Under the pieces are notes generated by a model. The model was not told the DNA's origin, searched no databases, and saw only the letters and a program-made list of their open reading frames with translations. Positions 1-8,956 of a DNA stretch of 64,000 bases are shown here, in pieces. The stretch lies in NCBI RefSeq assembly GCF_020510445.1, contig NZ_JAHBAG010000001.1, forward strand, positions 1,898,501 through 1,962,500, written 5' to 3'. This stretch comes from Hydrogenophaga taeniospiralis. GTDB taxonomy: Bacteria; Pseudomonadota; Gammaproteobacteria; Burkholderiales; Burkholderiaceae_C. How positions within the stretch are numbered: the first letter of the stretch is position 1; each line of letters starts with the position of its first letter. A program made the position numbers and the translations under genes.

Positions 1-30
1 CCGATCGGCTTCAATATGGAAGACATTTGA
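1..30 (+). CDS. 3' end of an unidentified upstream gene (partial)
   Basis: The first thirty bases read in frame as PIGFNMEDI followed by TGA, one base before the queF start codon. They could be the last codons of a gene that begins outside the window. Too little is visible to name a family. The tight spacing suggests co-transcription with queF. Confidence 0.4.
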   Translation, partial: PIGFNMEDI

Positions 31-31
31 A

Positions 32-883
32 ATGAACCAGAACTCCCCCGAACACTCCCAACTCGGCAAGGCCTCGGCCTACATTGACCAGTACGACGCT
101 TCGCTGCTGTTCCCCCTGCCGCGCGAACCCAAGCGGCGCGAGATTGGTATCAGCGGCAGCGTGCCTTTTCTCGGCGCCGATCTCTGGACCGCGTTCGAGC
201 TGAGCTGGCTCAACCCCAAGGGCAAGCCGCAGGTGGCGCTGGCGCACATCACCGTGCCCTGCGAGAGCACGCACATCGTCGAGAGCAAGTCGTTCAAGCT
301 TTACCTCAACAGCTTCAACAACACGGTGTTTGCCAGCGCCGACGCGGTGCGCGACCGCATCCGCGCGGACGTGAGCGCGGCCATCTGGCACGGCGGTCCG
401 GTGCAGGCCAGCGCCGGTGTGCGGGTGCTGCTGCCCGAGCTGTTCGATTGCGAACCGGTGCACGAACTCGACGGCCTGTGCATCGACCGGCTGGACGTGG
501 AGTGCAGCCGGTACCAGCCCGCGCCCGAGCTGCTCACGGCCGCGTTCGACGAAAAACCGGTGGAAGAGACCCTGGTCAGCGACCTGCTCAAGAGCAACTG
601 CCTGGTCACGGGCCAGCCCGACTGGGGCAGCGTGCAGATCCGCTACAGCGGTCCGCAGATCGACCAGGCTGGCCTGCTGCAGTACATCGTGAGTTTCCGC
701 AACCACAACGAATTCCACGAGCAGTGCGTCGAGCGCATTTACATGGACATCATGGCGCGCTGCAAACCCGCCAAGCTCCTGGTGTACGCGCGCTACACAC
801 GCCGCGGCGGGCTCGACATCAACCCCTGGCGCGCCAGCCATCCGCAACTGCCGCCGGCCAACGTGCGCACCGCGCGGCAGTGA
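32..883 (+). CDS. queF: NADPH-dependent 7-cyano-7-deazaguanine reductase (QueF)
   Basis: Reduces preQ0 to preQ1 in queuosine biosynthesis, using two NADPH. The 283 residues match the long, two-domain (E. coli-type) QueF. The family NADPH-binding motif [12 protein letters not shown] lies at residues 84-95. Cys190 sits in [13 protein letters not shown], the position of the nucleophile that forms the thioimide, and Asp197 is the expected proton donor. The ATG at 32 follows the putative upstream stop directly. The gene converges on a deacetylase gene, with a GC-rich palindromic element between them. No other queuosine gene is in the window. Confidence 0.96.
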   Translation: MNQNSPEHSQLGKASAYIDQYDASLLFPLPREPKRREIGISGSVPFLGADLWTAFELSWLNPKGKPQVALAHITVPCESTHIVESKSFKLYLNSFNNTVFASADAVRDRIRADVSAAIWHGGPVQASAGVRVLLPELFDCEPVHELDGLCIDRLDVECSRYQPAPELLTAAFDEKPVEETLVSDLLKSNCLVTGQPDWGSVQIRYSGPQIDQAGLLQYIVSFRNHNEFHEQCVERIYMDIMARCKPAKLLVYARYTRRGGLDINPWRASHPQLPPANVRTARQ

Positions 884-891
884 GGCCGGTC

Positions 892-972
892 AGATCCGCC
901 GCCGGGCCGTCCCAAGGCGGATCAGCCCCCTCGGGGGGCAGCGACCCGCGCAGCGGCGGAGCGTGGGGGCTC
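892..972. repeat. GC-rich intergenic palindromic element (copy 1)
   Basis: The spacer between convergent queF and the deacetylase gene holds a hairpin core (GCCCCCTCGGGGGGC) and flanking GC-rich arms. Read on the reverse strand, it resembles the element at 9686-9790: a run of C, a GC-rich arm, a C6/G5 hairpin, then GGCCCGGCGG. It probably serves as a bidirectional terminator and looks like a dispersed family of the host lineage. Confidence 0.5.
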
Positions 973-973
973 A

Positions 974-2032
974 TCAGGCGCGGTTGAAGCCTTCGAGCAG
1001 GTTCATCGCGTTGGTGCCCACCGCGTCCACCGCGTAGCCGCCTTCGAAGGTGAACACCGTGGGCAGACCGGCGCCGGCCAGCGCCTCACCCACGGCGAAG
1101 TAATCGCCGCTTTGCAGCGTGAAGCCCGAGATCGGGTCGCCTTCGAAAGTGTCCAGGCCCATGGGCACCACCAGCGCGTTGGCATTGAAGGCTTTCACCG
1201 CGTCCAGCGCCTGGCCCAGCGCGGCGCGCCAGGTGGCGAAGTGGGTGCCGCGCGGCAGCGGCAGGTTGAGGTTGAAGCCTTCACCGGTCCCGGCGCCACG
1301 CTCGTCCGCATGGCCCAGGAAGAACGGGTACTCGGTCACCGGGTCGCCGTGGATCGAGACCGTGAGCACGTCGGCACGTTCGTAGAAGATGGTCTGCGTG
1401 CCGTTGCCGTGGTGGTAGTCCACGTCCAGCACCGCCACGCGCTGCTGGCCGCCATCCCGCAGCGCCTGAGCGGCAATGGCCGCGTTGTTCAGGAAACAGT
1501 AGCCGCCCAGGAAGTCCGGCCCGGCGTGGTGGCCCGGCGGGCGCGTGAGCGCGAACGCCGCACGTGCACCGCCCAGCACCTCGTGCGCCGCGGCCAGCGC
1601 GCAGGCCGCGCCGCCACGCGCCGCGGCCCAGGTGCCGGCCATCAGCGGCGAGCCCGAGTCGAAGGCAAACAGGCCCAGGCGCGCCGCGAAGTTTTGCGGC
1701 AGCACGTCGTTGCGAAAACCGTGGCGATTGCCCAGCGGCCACACCGAGGGCAGGGCGTCGCGCTGCGCGTTCGCCGGGTCCATGGCCACCCACTCGTCCC
1801 AGGCGCTGGCGAGGAACCGTGTGTAGCGCGCGCTGTGCACGCGGGCAATGGCGGCGTCCAGCGTGGCCTCGTCAACCAATGGGGTGTCCAGCGCACCCAG
1901 CGGGCGGCGCTGCAGTTCGGCCAACACGAAGTCCAGCCGTGCGGGCACTTCGTGACAAGGCACCATGCGGCCGCGGAACATCTCCTGCTGGCCCTGGTGC
2001 AGGGCGTGGTGGGGGTTGTGGAAGGTCTTCAT
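974..2032 (-). CDS. Histone-deacetylase-family acetylpolyamine amidohydrolase
   Basis: Zn-dependent amidohydrolase of the arginase/deacetylase fold, 352 residues, close in length and layout to acetylpolyamine amidohydrolases such as that of Mycoplana ramosa. The His-His pair is in RPPGHHAG (168-169). DVDYHHGNGTQ supplies zinc ligands Asp205 and His207, and the third is the Asp of GLDTFEGDP. EGGY is present near the C-terminus. The ATG at 2032 (MKTFHNPHH) starts the family-like N-terminus; longer in-frame extensions have no support. It probably removes acetyl groups from acetylated polyamines or related amines, but the substrate is inferred. Its neighbour is a divergently transcribed solute-binding protein. 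Confidence 0.85.
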   Translation of the reverse strand: MKTFHNPHHALHQGQQEMFRGRMVPCHEVPARLDFVLAELQRRPLGALDTPLVDEATLDAAIARVHSARYTRFLASAWDEWVAMDPANAQRDALPSVWPLGNRHGFRNDVLPQNFAARLGLFAFDSGSPLMAGTWAAARGGAACALAAAHEVLGGARAAFALTRPPGHHAGPDFLGGYCFLNNAAIAAQALRDGGQQRVAVLDVDYHHGNGTQTIFYERADVLTVSIHGDPVTEYPFFLGHADERGAGTGEGFNLNLPLPRGTHFATWRAALGQALDAVKAFNANALVVPMGLDTFEGDPISGFTLQSGDYFAVGEALAGAGLPTVFTFEGGYAVDAVGTNAMNLLEGFNRA

Positions 2033-2233
2033 GGGGGATGTGGCGGGGTGTGGAGGGCGGCGCAGTGCTTCTGGTGGCGCGGTCGGGCGTGTCGCAAGTG
2101 GCGATGGCAATGTACATCGACCCGTGTGCCCGCCGGGTGTCGCGGTAAGGGTTTGTCCTGAGCGGTTGGACAGCGAAGTGACAGCTTGCGGCCAGATCAT
2201 TCCCCTGTCCAATCACTCCCCAAGGAGACAAGC

Positions 2234-3193
2234 ATGCGTCGCGACACCTTCCTGAAGTCCCTGGCCGCCATGGCCGCCGCTGGAGCCCTGCCCAACCTGG
2301 CCTGGGCCAACGCCAACATCAAGATGATGATCCCCGCCAACCCGGGCGGTGGCTGGGACGGCACCGGCCGCGCCCTGGGCGAAGCCCTGCGCGACGCCGG
2401 CGTGGCCTCCTCGGTCACCTTCGAAAACAAGGGCGGCGCGGCCGGCGCCATCGGCCTGGCCCAGTTCTACAACGCCAGCAAGGGCGACCCCAACGCCCTC
2501 ATGGTCATGGGCGCGGTCATGCTCGGCGGCCTGATCACCGGCAAACCCCCGGTGTCGATCACCCAGCTCACGCCCATCGCGCGCCTGACCACCGAATACA
2601 ACGTGTTCGTGCTGCCGGCCAACTCGCCCTTCAAGAGCATGAAAGACGTGGTCGAACAGCTCAAGAAAGACCCCGGCAGCGTCAAATGGGGCGGCGGCTC
2701 GCGCGGCTCCACCGAACACATCGCGGCCGCGCAGATCGCGCAGTCGGTGGGCGTGCCCGCGGCCAAGATCAACTACGTGCCCTTCCGTGGGGGTGGTGAG
2801 GCCACGGCGGCCATCCTGGGCGGCAACGTCACGGTGGGCGGCAGCGGCTACAGCGAATTCCAGCAATACATCGACAGCGGCAAGATGAAGGCCGTGGGCA
2901 TCACCTCGGGCCAGCGCGTGGCGGGCATCAACGTGCCCACGCTCAAGGAGCAGGGCATCGACGTGGAGATCGGCAACTGGCGCGGCGTGTACGGCGCACC
3001 GGACATCACGCCGGCGCAGCGCGACGCGCTCACCGAGATGATCGTCAAGGCCACCAAGAGCAAGGCCTGGGCCGAAGCGCTGAAGAAGAACAACTGGACG
3101 CCCGCGCTGCTCACGGGCAAGGCCTTCGACGAGTTCGTGGACCGCGACTTCTCCGCGCTGCGGGCCACCATGGTGCGCGCCGGCATGGTCTGA
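2234..3193 (+). CDS. Bug/TctC-family periplasmic solute-binding protein
   Basis: Tripartite tricarboxylate transporter substrate-binding protein, 319 residues, exported to the periplasm. The N-terminus MRRDTFLKSLAAMAAAGALP is a twin-Arg-like or Sec signal ending near AWA. The Bug-family strand motif MMIPANPGGGWDGTGRALG follows at once. AAGGAG lies 7 bases before the ATG. No tctA or tctB membrane genes are nearby, so it is one of the orphan binding proteins abundant in Burkholderiales. The ligand, probably a carboxylate, cannot be read from sequence. A Rho-independent terminator follows. Confidence 0.9.
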   Translation: MRRDTFLKSLAAMAAAGALPNLAWANANIKMMIPANPGGGWDGTGRALGEALRDAGVASSVTFENKGGAAGAIGLAQFYNASKGDPNALMVMGAVMLGGLITGKPPVSITQLTPIARLTTEYNVFVLPANSPFKSMKDVVEQLKKDPGSVKWGGGSRGSTEHIAAAQIAQSVGVPAAKINYVPFRGGGEATAAILGGNVTVGGSGYSEFQQYIDSGKMKAVGITSGQRVAGINVPTLKEQGIDVEIGNWRGVYGAPDITPAQRDALTEMIVKATKSKAWAEALKKNNWTPALLTGKAFDEFVDRDFSALRATMVRAGMV

Positions 3194-3216
3194 CCCGGGT
3201 TCAACGCCACGGTTTG

Positions 3217-3256
3217 AAAGCCGCGCCCCGCCAGGGTCGCGGCTTTCTGGTTTTTT
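3217..3256 (+). terminator. Rho-independent terminator after the TctC-family gene
   Basis: A perfect 9-bp stem, AAAGCCGCG / CGCGGCTTT, with a 12-base loop is followed 4 bases later by six T residues. Confidence 0.8.
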
Positions 3257-3300
3257 GGGGCGCGCGTTGCACCTGGGCCGCACCGCCTGCCCGCCGGGCT

Positions 3301-4047
3301 TCAAGGCGATGCCTGGGCGCTCGGGGTTTCCTTTTCCAGAACGCAGACGATGCTCTTGCCCAGCCTGTGCAGGGTCAGGGCGTCCACCACCCAGCGCGAA
3401 GCCCTCACCATCACCGAGTCCCAGAGCCGGATCTGGCCGGCGCTGGGGGAGTCCGATTTCAGGACCAGCCGGTTGGCCAGGCTCGCGAGCATGCCCACGC
3501 TGTCGAGGTAGTGCATCTTCCGAATGCGCAATGGCGCCGGCACGGCAGCACGCAGCAGCGCCTTGTTGTAGCGCCGGTGGTGGCCAATCTTGCGGTCGAA
3601 CTCGGTGTACAGGAAGTTGTGCGCCGGGGCCACGATGACGATGTGGCCCCCGTCCACCAGATGGCGGGCCACCCGCTGCAACTCCTCGCGGTCGTGTTCG
3701 ATGTGTTCGAGCACGTCGATGTACAGAATGGTGTCGAAGACCTCGTCGGCCCCGAGATCGCAGGACGTGCCATTGCGGATGGCGTACCCGGCGGGCAGCT
3801 CGCCCTGGCCCAGCATGCGCTCGACCTGCTGGCACATCCCCACGTCGGGCTCCAGCCCCACCCATTTGCGGTACGGCCGGTGGTTCAAGGCCCTGGCGGT
3901 GGCGCCCAGCCCGGCGCCGAGTTCGAGCACCTCGTCACCCAGGAACGGTGCAATCTCGCTGCCCCAGTAGGCCTTCCAGTGCACCGCCGCGGCAAAATTC
4001 TCCAGCTCGTTGCCGGAGTAGGAAAACGCGTCGGAAGACATGGGCAT
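3301..4047 (-). CDS. Class I SAM-dependent methyltransferase
   Basis: Rossmann-fold methyltransferase of about 248 residues. Motif I is VLELGAGLGATARAL, the acidic strand-2 motif is WVGLEPDVGM, and motif IV is FDTILYIDVLEHIEHD, typical of Methyltransf_11/23 enzymes. HHRRYNK is in the middle, as in methyltransferases linked to surface-glycan or lipid loci. ATGs at 4047 (MPMSSDAF) and 4041 (MSSDAF) are both possible, and a longer start exists at 4089. The substrate is not predictable. It is divergent from pfp. Confidence 0.8.
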   Translation of the reverse strand: MPMSSDAFSYSGNELENFAAAVHWKAYWGSEIAPFLGDEVLELGAGLGATARALNHRPYRKWVGLEPDVGMCQQVERMLGQGELPAGYAIRNGTSCDLGADEVFDTILYIDVLEHIEHDREELQRVARHLVDGGHIVIVAPAHNFLYTEFDRKIGHHRRYNKALLRAAVPAPLRIRKMHYLDSVGMLASLANRLVLKSDSPSAGQIRLWDSVMVRASRWVVDALTLHRLGKSIVCVLEKETPSAQASP

Positions 4048-4236
4048 GTGGGCGTTCGGCGTGCGGGTTTCGGGGGCGAGAGCGCACATCGTACGCTCCC
4101 GTTCGGCCCATCGGATCGTGGGGTATCCGGCGCGGGTCGCGGGCCGCAGCGTGCTGGGCTATATTGGCCGTCGATGCCTCGGCATTGGCGCACGGCGCCA
4201 TTTTTCTCTCGACGAAGCCATCGAAGGAGCAGACCC

Positions 4237-5454
4237 ATGCCATCCGGAAAAATCCTCGTTGCCCAGGGCGGCGGCCCCACCGCCGTCATCAACCAGTCGC
4301 TGGTGGGCGTGGCGCTGGAAGCACGGCGCTTCCAGAACGTGAAGCTGGTCTACGGCGCGCGCCACGGCGTGCGCGGCATTGTGGACGAAGAGTTCGTGGA
4401 CCTCACCCAGGAGACCAGCCACAACCTCGAAGCGGTGGCTTGTACCCCGGCCTCGGCGCTGGGCTCCACACGCGACAAGCCCGACCTGAAGTACTGCCAG
4501 GAAATTTTCAAGGTGCTCAAGGCGCACGAGATCGAGCACTTCTTCTACATCGGCGGCAACGACTCGTCCGACACGGTGCGCATCGTGAGCGAAGAGGCGC
4601 GCAAGGCCAACTACCCGCTGCGCTCGATCCACATCCCGAAGACGATCGACAACGACCTGGTTGGCAACGACCACACGCCGGGCTTCCCCTCGGCGGCGCG
4701 CTTCGTGGCCCAGGCCTTTGCCGGCGCCAACCTCGACAACGCCTCGCTGCCCGGTGTGTACGTGGGCGTGGTGATGGGGCGGCACGCGGGCTTCCTTACC
4801 GCCGCGTCGGCCCTGGGCAAGAAGTTTCCAGACGATGGCCCGCACCTGATCTACGTGCCCGAGCGGGTGTTCGAGATCCCGCGGTTCCTGGCCGACGTGA
4901 AGACCATGGTCGAACGCCATGGCCGCTGCGTGATCGCGGTGAGCGAGGGCATCCACGACGCCTCGGGCCAGCCCATCATCACCCAGCTGGCGAAAGACGT
5001 GGAGAAGGACGCGCATGGCAACGTGCAGCTCTCGGGCACCGGCGCGCTGGCCGATCTGTTGTGCGAAGAGATCAAGGCCAAGCTTGGCATCAAGCGCGTG
5101 CGCGGCGACACCTTTGGCTACCTGCAGCGCAGCTTCATCGGCTGCGTGAGCGACGTGGACCAGCGCGAGGCGCGCGAGGTGGGCGAAAAAGCGGTGCAGT
5201 TCGCCATGTGGGGCCAGGTCGACGGCTCGGTGGCGATCAAGCGCACCGGTTTCTATTCGGCCGACTACGAGCTGCTGCCGCTGGATGCCGTGGCCGGCAA
5301 GACCCGCACCATGGAAGACGAGTTCATCGCCCCCAGCGGTACCGACGTGACCGACGCTTTCCGCCTTTACCTGCGGCCCCTGCTCGGCTCTGGCATGCCC
5401 GACGCCTTCCGCCTGCGGCACAACCCCGTGGCCAAGGTGCTCAAACGGAACTGA
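4237..5454 (+). CDS. pfp: Diphosphate-dependent 6-phosphofructokinase
   Basis: Converts fructose 6-phosphate and PPi to fructose 1,6-bisphosphate reversibly in the cytoplasm; 405 residues. The N-terminal loop is AQGGGPTAVINQS. GGNDSSDT (106-113) carries the Asp that distinguishes PPi-users from the GGDGS of ATP-dependent enzymes. PKTIDND (134-140) is the catalytic loop with the Lys typical of PPi-PFK. MGRHAGFL follows. AAGGAG stands 7 bases upstream of the ATG. Many Comamonadaceae lack ATP-PFK, so this may be the only PFK, but that is inference. ribH with its riboswitch follows. Confidence 0.95.
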   Translation: MPSGKILVAQGGGPTAVINQSLVGVALEARRFQNVKLVYGARHGVRGIVDEEFVDLTQETSHNLEAVACTPASALGSTRDKPDLKYCQEIFKVLKAHEIEHFFYIGGNDSSDTVRIVSEEARKANYPLRSIHIPKTIDNDLVGNDHTPGFPSAARFVAQAFAGANLDNASLPGVYVGVVMGRHAGFLTAASALGKKFPDDGPHLIYVPERVFEIPRFLADVKTMVERHGRCVIAVSEGIHDASGQPIITQLAKDVEKDAHGNVQLSGTGALADLLCEEIKAKLGIKRVRGDTFGYLQRSFIGCVSDVDQREAREVGEKAVQFAMWGQVDGSVAIKRTGFYSADYELLPLDAVAGKTRTMEDEFIAPSGTDVTDAFRLYLRPLLGSGMPDAFRLRHNPVAKVLKRN

Positions 5455-5518
5455 TGCGACAGGCGGGCGCGACGCGTCTGCCTACAATGCCGGAGCCCGG
5501 CCGCCGTGCCGGGCGACA

Positions 5519-5689
5519 AGCGTTCTCAGGGCGGGGTGAAAGTCCCCACCGGCGGTGATGGCGGCGTGGTGTTCCACCACGACCGCACGAGTGCCGCGAG
5601 CGCCTGCGCATCTCGGTGCGCAGGGTCAGCAGACCTGGTGAGATCCCGGGACCGACGGTCACAGTCCGGATGCAAGAGAGCGCGAGCAT
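5519..5689 (+). ncRNA. FMN riboswitch (RFN element)
   Basis: The conserved RFN blocks appear in order: CAGGGCGGGGTGAAAGTCCC, CACCGGCGGTGA, a variable stem (5560-5625), CAGACCTGGTGAGATCCCGG, GACCGACGGTCACAGTCCGG and ATGCAAGAGAG. A possible -10 hexamer TACAAT is at 5483-5488. It lies 90 bases upstream of ribH, and binding of FMN should repress that gene. GC-rich inverted repeats at 5689-5735 could form the expression platform, blocking transcription or ribosome access. Confidence 0.95.
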
Positions 5690-5776
5690 GCTGCCCGGGC
5701 GGTGCTGTTGCGCCGCCGTGGGCGCGTGTGCTTGTGCGCCCTGATTCTGTGCCACCCTCTTTGCCATGAGGCCACC

Positions 5777-6304
5777 ATGAATCAGACAGTTTTCATCGCT
5801 GCTTCCGTTCCTTCTTCCCCCGCTGCGCCACTGCCCGCCTTGCCGCCGGGTCTGCGCTTCGCTTTTGTCGAGGCCTCGTGGCACGCCGACATCGTGCACC
5901 AGGCCCGCGACGCCTTCTTCGAGACCATGGCCAGCGCCGGTTTCGGGTCGGCCAGCATCGACGTGTTCGACGTGCCCGGCGCGTTTGAAATCCCGCTGCA
6001 CGCCCAGCGCCTGGCGCGCTCGGGCCGCTACGCCGCCGTGGTGGGCAGCGCGCTGGTGGTGGACGGTGGCATCTACCGCCACGATTTCGTTTCGCAGACC
6101 GTGGTGCAGGCGCTGATGGACGTGCAGCTCGACACCGGCGTGCCCATGATCTCGGCCGTGCTCACGCCGCACCACTTCCACGAACATGCCGAGCACCGCA
6201 AGTACTTCCTGCGCCACTTCGCCGTCAAGGGCACCGAGGCGGCCGAGGCCTGTCTGCAGGTGGTGGCCGGGCTGCAGCGGCTGGAGGCGCTGTTGGCGGC
6301 GTGA
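5777..6304 (+). CDS. ribH: 6,7-dimethyl-8-ribityllumazine synthase (RibH2-like)
   Basis: Condenses 5-amino-6-ribitylaminouracil with 3,4-dihydroxy-2-butanone 4-phosphate, the penultimate step of riboflavin synthesis. The 175 residues include the family signature FDVPGAFEIPLHAQ and a catalytic-region TPHHFHEHAEHRKYF. The long N-terminal segment and the HHFHEH loop resemble the type II (RibH2) enzymes of Brucella and rhizobia more than the icosahedral type. Start at ATG 5777, downstream of the riboswitch. The monocistronic, riboswitch-controlled arrangement suggests an inducible second lumazine synthase separate from the main rib operon. Confidence 0.92.
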   Translation: MNQTVFIAASVPSSPAAPLPALPPGLRFAFVEASWHADIVHQARDAFFETMASAGFGSASIDVFDVPGAFEIPLHAQRLARSGRYAAVVGSALVVDGGIYRHDFVSQTVVQALMDVQLDTGVPMISAVLTPHHFHEHAEHRKYFLRHFAVKGTEAAEACLQVVAGLQRLEALLAA

Positions 6305-6384
6305 GTGCGGGATGCCATCTGGCCCTCGCGGCCGGTCATCGGTAGACTCGCCTTTTTGCAGACCGGGCGCGGGCCCCGAATCCG

Positions 6385-6732
6385 ATGTTGAAACGTTCCT
6401 TCCCTGTCTTTGCGGCCCTGCTCGCCAGCGGTGCCGCTTGGGCCGACAACTGCGAGCCGCTGCGCGCGAAGATCGAGACCCAGATCAGCGCCACCGGCGT
6501 GACGAACTTTTCGGTGACCACGGTGGACGCGGGCGCGGCCGTGGTGGGTGAGGTGGTGGGCTCGTGTGGCAACGGCACGAAGCAGATCGTGTACGCCAGG
6601 GGGCCGGCGTCCGCCCGCGTGACGCCGCCGTCGGTGCAGCCCGCGGCCAAGCCGCGTCCGTCGCGCGACGATGACATCCTGACCGAATGCAAGGACGGCA
6701 CGGTGTCCCGAGGCGGCAACTGCGCCCCGTGA
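6385..6732 (+). CDS. DUF1161-domain small exported protein
   Basis: A 115-residue secreted protein with a signal peptide (MLKRSFPVFAALLASGAAWA). The DUF1161 core follows: CEPLRAKIETQI, a GVTNFSVTTVDA strand, GEVVGSCGNGTKQIVY. The C-terminal tail is Pro/Arg-rich with a CKDGTVSRGGNC motif, so four cysteines in the mature part could pair. The function of the family is unknown. It stands alone between ribH and the convergent crotonase gene. Confidence 0.8.
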   Translation: MLKRSFPVFAALLASGAAWADNCEPLRAKIETQISATGVTNFSVTTVDAGAAVVGEVVGSCGNGTKQIVYARGPASARVTPPSVQPAAKPRPSRDDDILTECKDGTVSRGGNCAP

Positions 6733-6747
6733 ACATGCCGCGGTCGT

Positions 6748-7593
6748 TCAGCCCAGCGCCTTGAACGACTGCAGCGGCGAGAGCGGCGTGAAGTCGCCGG
6801 CGCGCTTTTCCTTCATGGCCATGATGGACTCGCGCACATGCGCATTGCTCCAGATCGCGCCCTGCAGCCAGCCCATCTGGCGCAGGCTGTCTTCCACCGA
6901 GTGGTCGCGCGCGTAGCCCACCGCCTGCTTGGTGCCCCAGATCGCGATCGGCGGTTTGCCCGCAATCTCTTTCGCGCATTGCAGCGCCGCGGCCAGCATG
7001 GCCTCGGGTGTGTCGAACACCTCGTTCACCAGCCCATACGCCAGCGCCCGGGCAGCCGGCAGGCGCCGCCCGGTGTAGGCCATTTCCTTCACCACCGCGA
7101 ACGGGATCAGCTTGGGCAGGCGCTGCAGCGTGCCCACGTCGGCCACCATGCCGATGTTGATTTCCTGGATGCAGAAAAACGCGTCGACCGTGGCGTAGCG
7201 GATGCAGGCGGCCGTGACCATGTCCACCGCGCCGCCGATGCAGCCGCCCTGGATGGCGCAGATCACCGGGATGCGCAGGTTCTCGATCTTCGTGAACGTG
7301 GCCTGCATGTCGGTCAGCAGGTCGAAGATGGCGGCGCGGCCTTCGGGGCTCTGGTCGTCCATGGCGATGGCGCCGCTGAAGGTTTCCAGCGCCATGCCGG
7401 CGCTGAAGTGTTTGCCGGTGCTGCTGATCACCAGCGCGCGCGCCGTGCCCTCGGTGTGGATGCGGGTCAGCACCTCGTCCAGCTCACGCCAGAAGGTGGG
7501 GTGCATGGTGTTGAGCGTGTCGGGCCGGTTGAGCACCAGGTGGGCCACTTGGTCGTCAGTCGAGCTCAGGGAAAAGCAGGTCGGTGTGTTCAT
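6748..7593 (-). CDS. Enoyl-CoA hydratase/isomerase (crotonase) family protein
   Basis: A 281-residue crotonase-fold protein. The oxyanion-hole segments are FSAGMALETF and AIQGGCIGGAVDM. The region VDAFFCIQEINIGMVADVGTLQRLPKL carries an Asp in the position used by dienoyl-CoA isomerases (ECH1-like), so isomerase chemistry is as likely as hydration. The ATG at 7593 (MNTPTCF) overlaps the last 38 bases of dinB in the same direction, suggesting translational coupling. No other beta-oxidation gene is adjacent. Confidence 0.85.
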   Translation of the reverse strand: MNTPTCFSLSSTDDQVAHLVLNRPDTLNTMHPTFWRELDEVLTRIHTEGTARALVISSTGKHFSAGMALETFSGAIAMDDQSPEGRAAIFDLLTDMQATFTKIENLRIPVICAIQGGCIGGAVDMVTAACIRYATVDAFFCIQEINIGMVADVGTLQRLPKLIPFAVVKEMAYTGRRLPAARALAYGLVNEVFDTPEAMLAAALQCAKEIAGKPPIAIWGTKQAVGYARDHSVEDSLRQMGWLQGAIWSNAHVRESIMAMKEKRAGDFTPLSPLQSFKALG

Positions 7594-8872
7594 CGGTGGC
7601 CTTGTCTTTGGCGGTTCGGGGTTTGGCGATGGTGTTTTCACTGTAGCCCGCGTGTGGCCCGTCTTCTGTCCCGGGTTTGACCAGCTTGCCCACGCGCACG
7701 CCCAGCAGGCGGATGCGGCGCGAGAGGTCCACGCGCTTGAGGCACAGCCCCGCCTGGCGGCGGATGGTGGCGGCGTCGGCGGTGAAGTGGTCGATGGTCA
7801 CGTCGCGCGTCACGCTCTGGAAGTTGTCGTAGCGCAGCTTGATGCCGATGGTCTTGCCGGCGTAGCCTTTGCGTTGCAGGTCATCGGCCACCTGCTCGCA
7901 CAGCCGCGTGAACACCGCGCCCAACTCGGCGCGGTCGCGCACGGCGTGCAGATCGCGGTCGAACGTGGTCTCGCGGCTCATGCTCACCGGCTCGCTCTCG
8001 GTCACCACCGGGCGGTCGTCGCGGCCCCAGCTCACGGCGTGCAGCCAGCGGCCGTAGCTCTTGCCGAAGTGCTCGATCAGCCAGCCGGGCTCGCGCGCGG
8101 CCAGATCGCCGATGGTGTGGATGCCATGCCCCTGCAGCTTCTCGTCGGCCTTGGGCCCCACGCCGTTGACCTTGCGGCAGGGCAGCGGCCAGATCTTGTC
8201 CTGCAGGTCCTCGGGCCAGACGATGCTGATGCCGTTGGGCTTGTTGAATTCGCTCGCCATCTTGGCGATGAGCTTGTTGGGCGCCACGCCGATGGAGCAG
8301 GTGATGCCGGTGGCCTGGAAGATGCTCTTCTGAATGAGCCGCGCCAGCACGCGCCCGCCCTCGCGCTGGCCGCCGGGCACGTGGGTGAAGTCGATGTAGA
8401 CCTCGTCCACGCCGCGGTCCTCCATCACCGGCGCGATCTCCAGGATGGTGCTCTTGAACAGGCGTGAGATGCGGCGCACCTCGTCAAAGTCCACCGGCAG
8501 CAGGATGGCCTGCGGGCAGAGCTTGGCCGCTTTCATGAGCCCCATGGCCGAGCCCACGCCGAACTGGCGCGCCGCGTAGGTGGCGGTGGTGATGACGCCG
8601 CGCCCGGTGTAGCTGGCCAGGCGGGGGAAGAAGTCGAGCGGGATGCGGCTCAGGTCGCCGTCGGACCAATCGCGCTCCGGGTAGGCCTCGCGCAGGCGGG
8701 CGAGCACGTCGTCTTCGCGCCGCCGCCCGCCACCGATCACCACCGGCAGGCCCTTGAGCTGCGGGTAGCGCAGCAGCTCCACCGACGCGAAAAACGCGTC
8801 CATGTCCAGGTGCGCGATGCGCCGGGGCAGGGGGTCGGTCGGGTGGGCGGGTCGGGTCACGGCGCCAAGCAT
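7556..8872 (-). CDS. dinB: DNA polymerase IV (Y-family translesion polymerase)
   Basis: Error-prone lesion-bypass polymerase, 438 residues against about 350 for E. coli Pol IV. Catalytic acids are in HLDMDAFFASVE (Asp23, Asp25) and GVDEVYIDF (Asp156, Glu157). SIGVAPNKLIAKMASEFNKP marks the palm/thumb boundary. The little-finger domain follows (SRETTFDRDL onward), and the last residues DLLFPELD resemble a beta-clamp-binding peptide. About 40 residues (52-90) are inserted between the first finger strands VVIGGGRR and GVITTATYAARQFG. No LexA box was identified with confidence. Confidence 0.94.
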   Translation of the reverse strand: MLGAVTRPAHPTDPLPRRIAHLDMDAFFASVELLRYPQLKGLPVVIGGGRRREDDVLARLREAYPERDWSDGDLSRIPLDFFPRLASYTGRGVITTATYAARQFGVGSAMGLMKAAKLCPQAILLPVDFDEVRRISRLFKSTILEIAPVMEDRGVDEVYIDFTHVPGGQREGGRVLARLIQKSIFQATGITCSIGVAPNKLIAKMASEFNKPNGISIVWPEDLQDKIWPLPCRKVNGVGPKADEKLQGHGIHTIGDLAAREPGWLIEHFGKSYGRWLHAVSWGRDDRPVVTESEPVSMSRETTFDRDLHAVRDRAELGAVFTRLCEQVADDLQRKGYAGKTIGIKLRYDNFQSVTRDVTIDHFTADAATIRRQAGLCLKRVDLSRRIRLLGVRVGKLVKPGTEDGPHAGYSENTIAKPRTAKDKATDEHTDLLFPELD

Positions 8873-8956
8873 AGCGCTGTGGATGCGCCGCGCCGCCGTC
8901 TAAGATGGCCGACCAGAGCGGCGCCGTCGCACCGCCTTTTTTCCGGGAGTTGAAAC

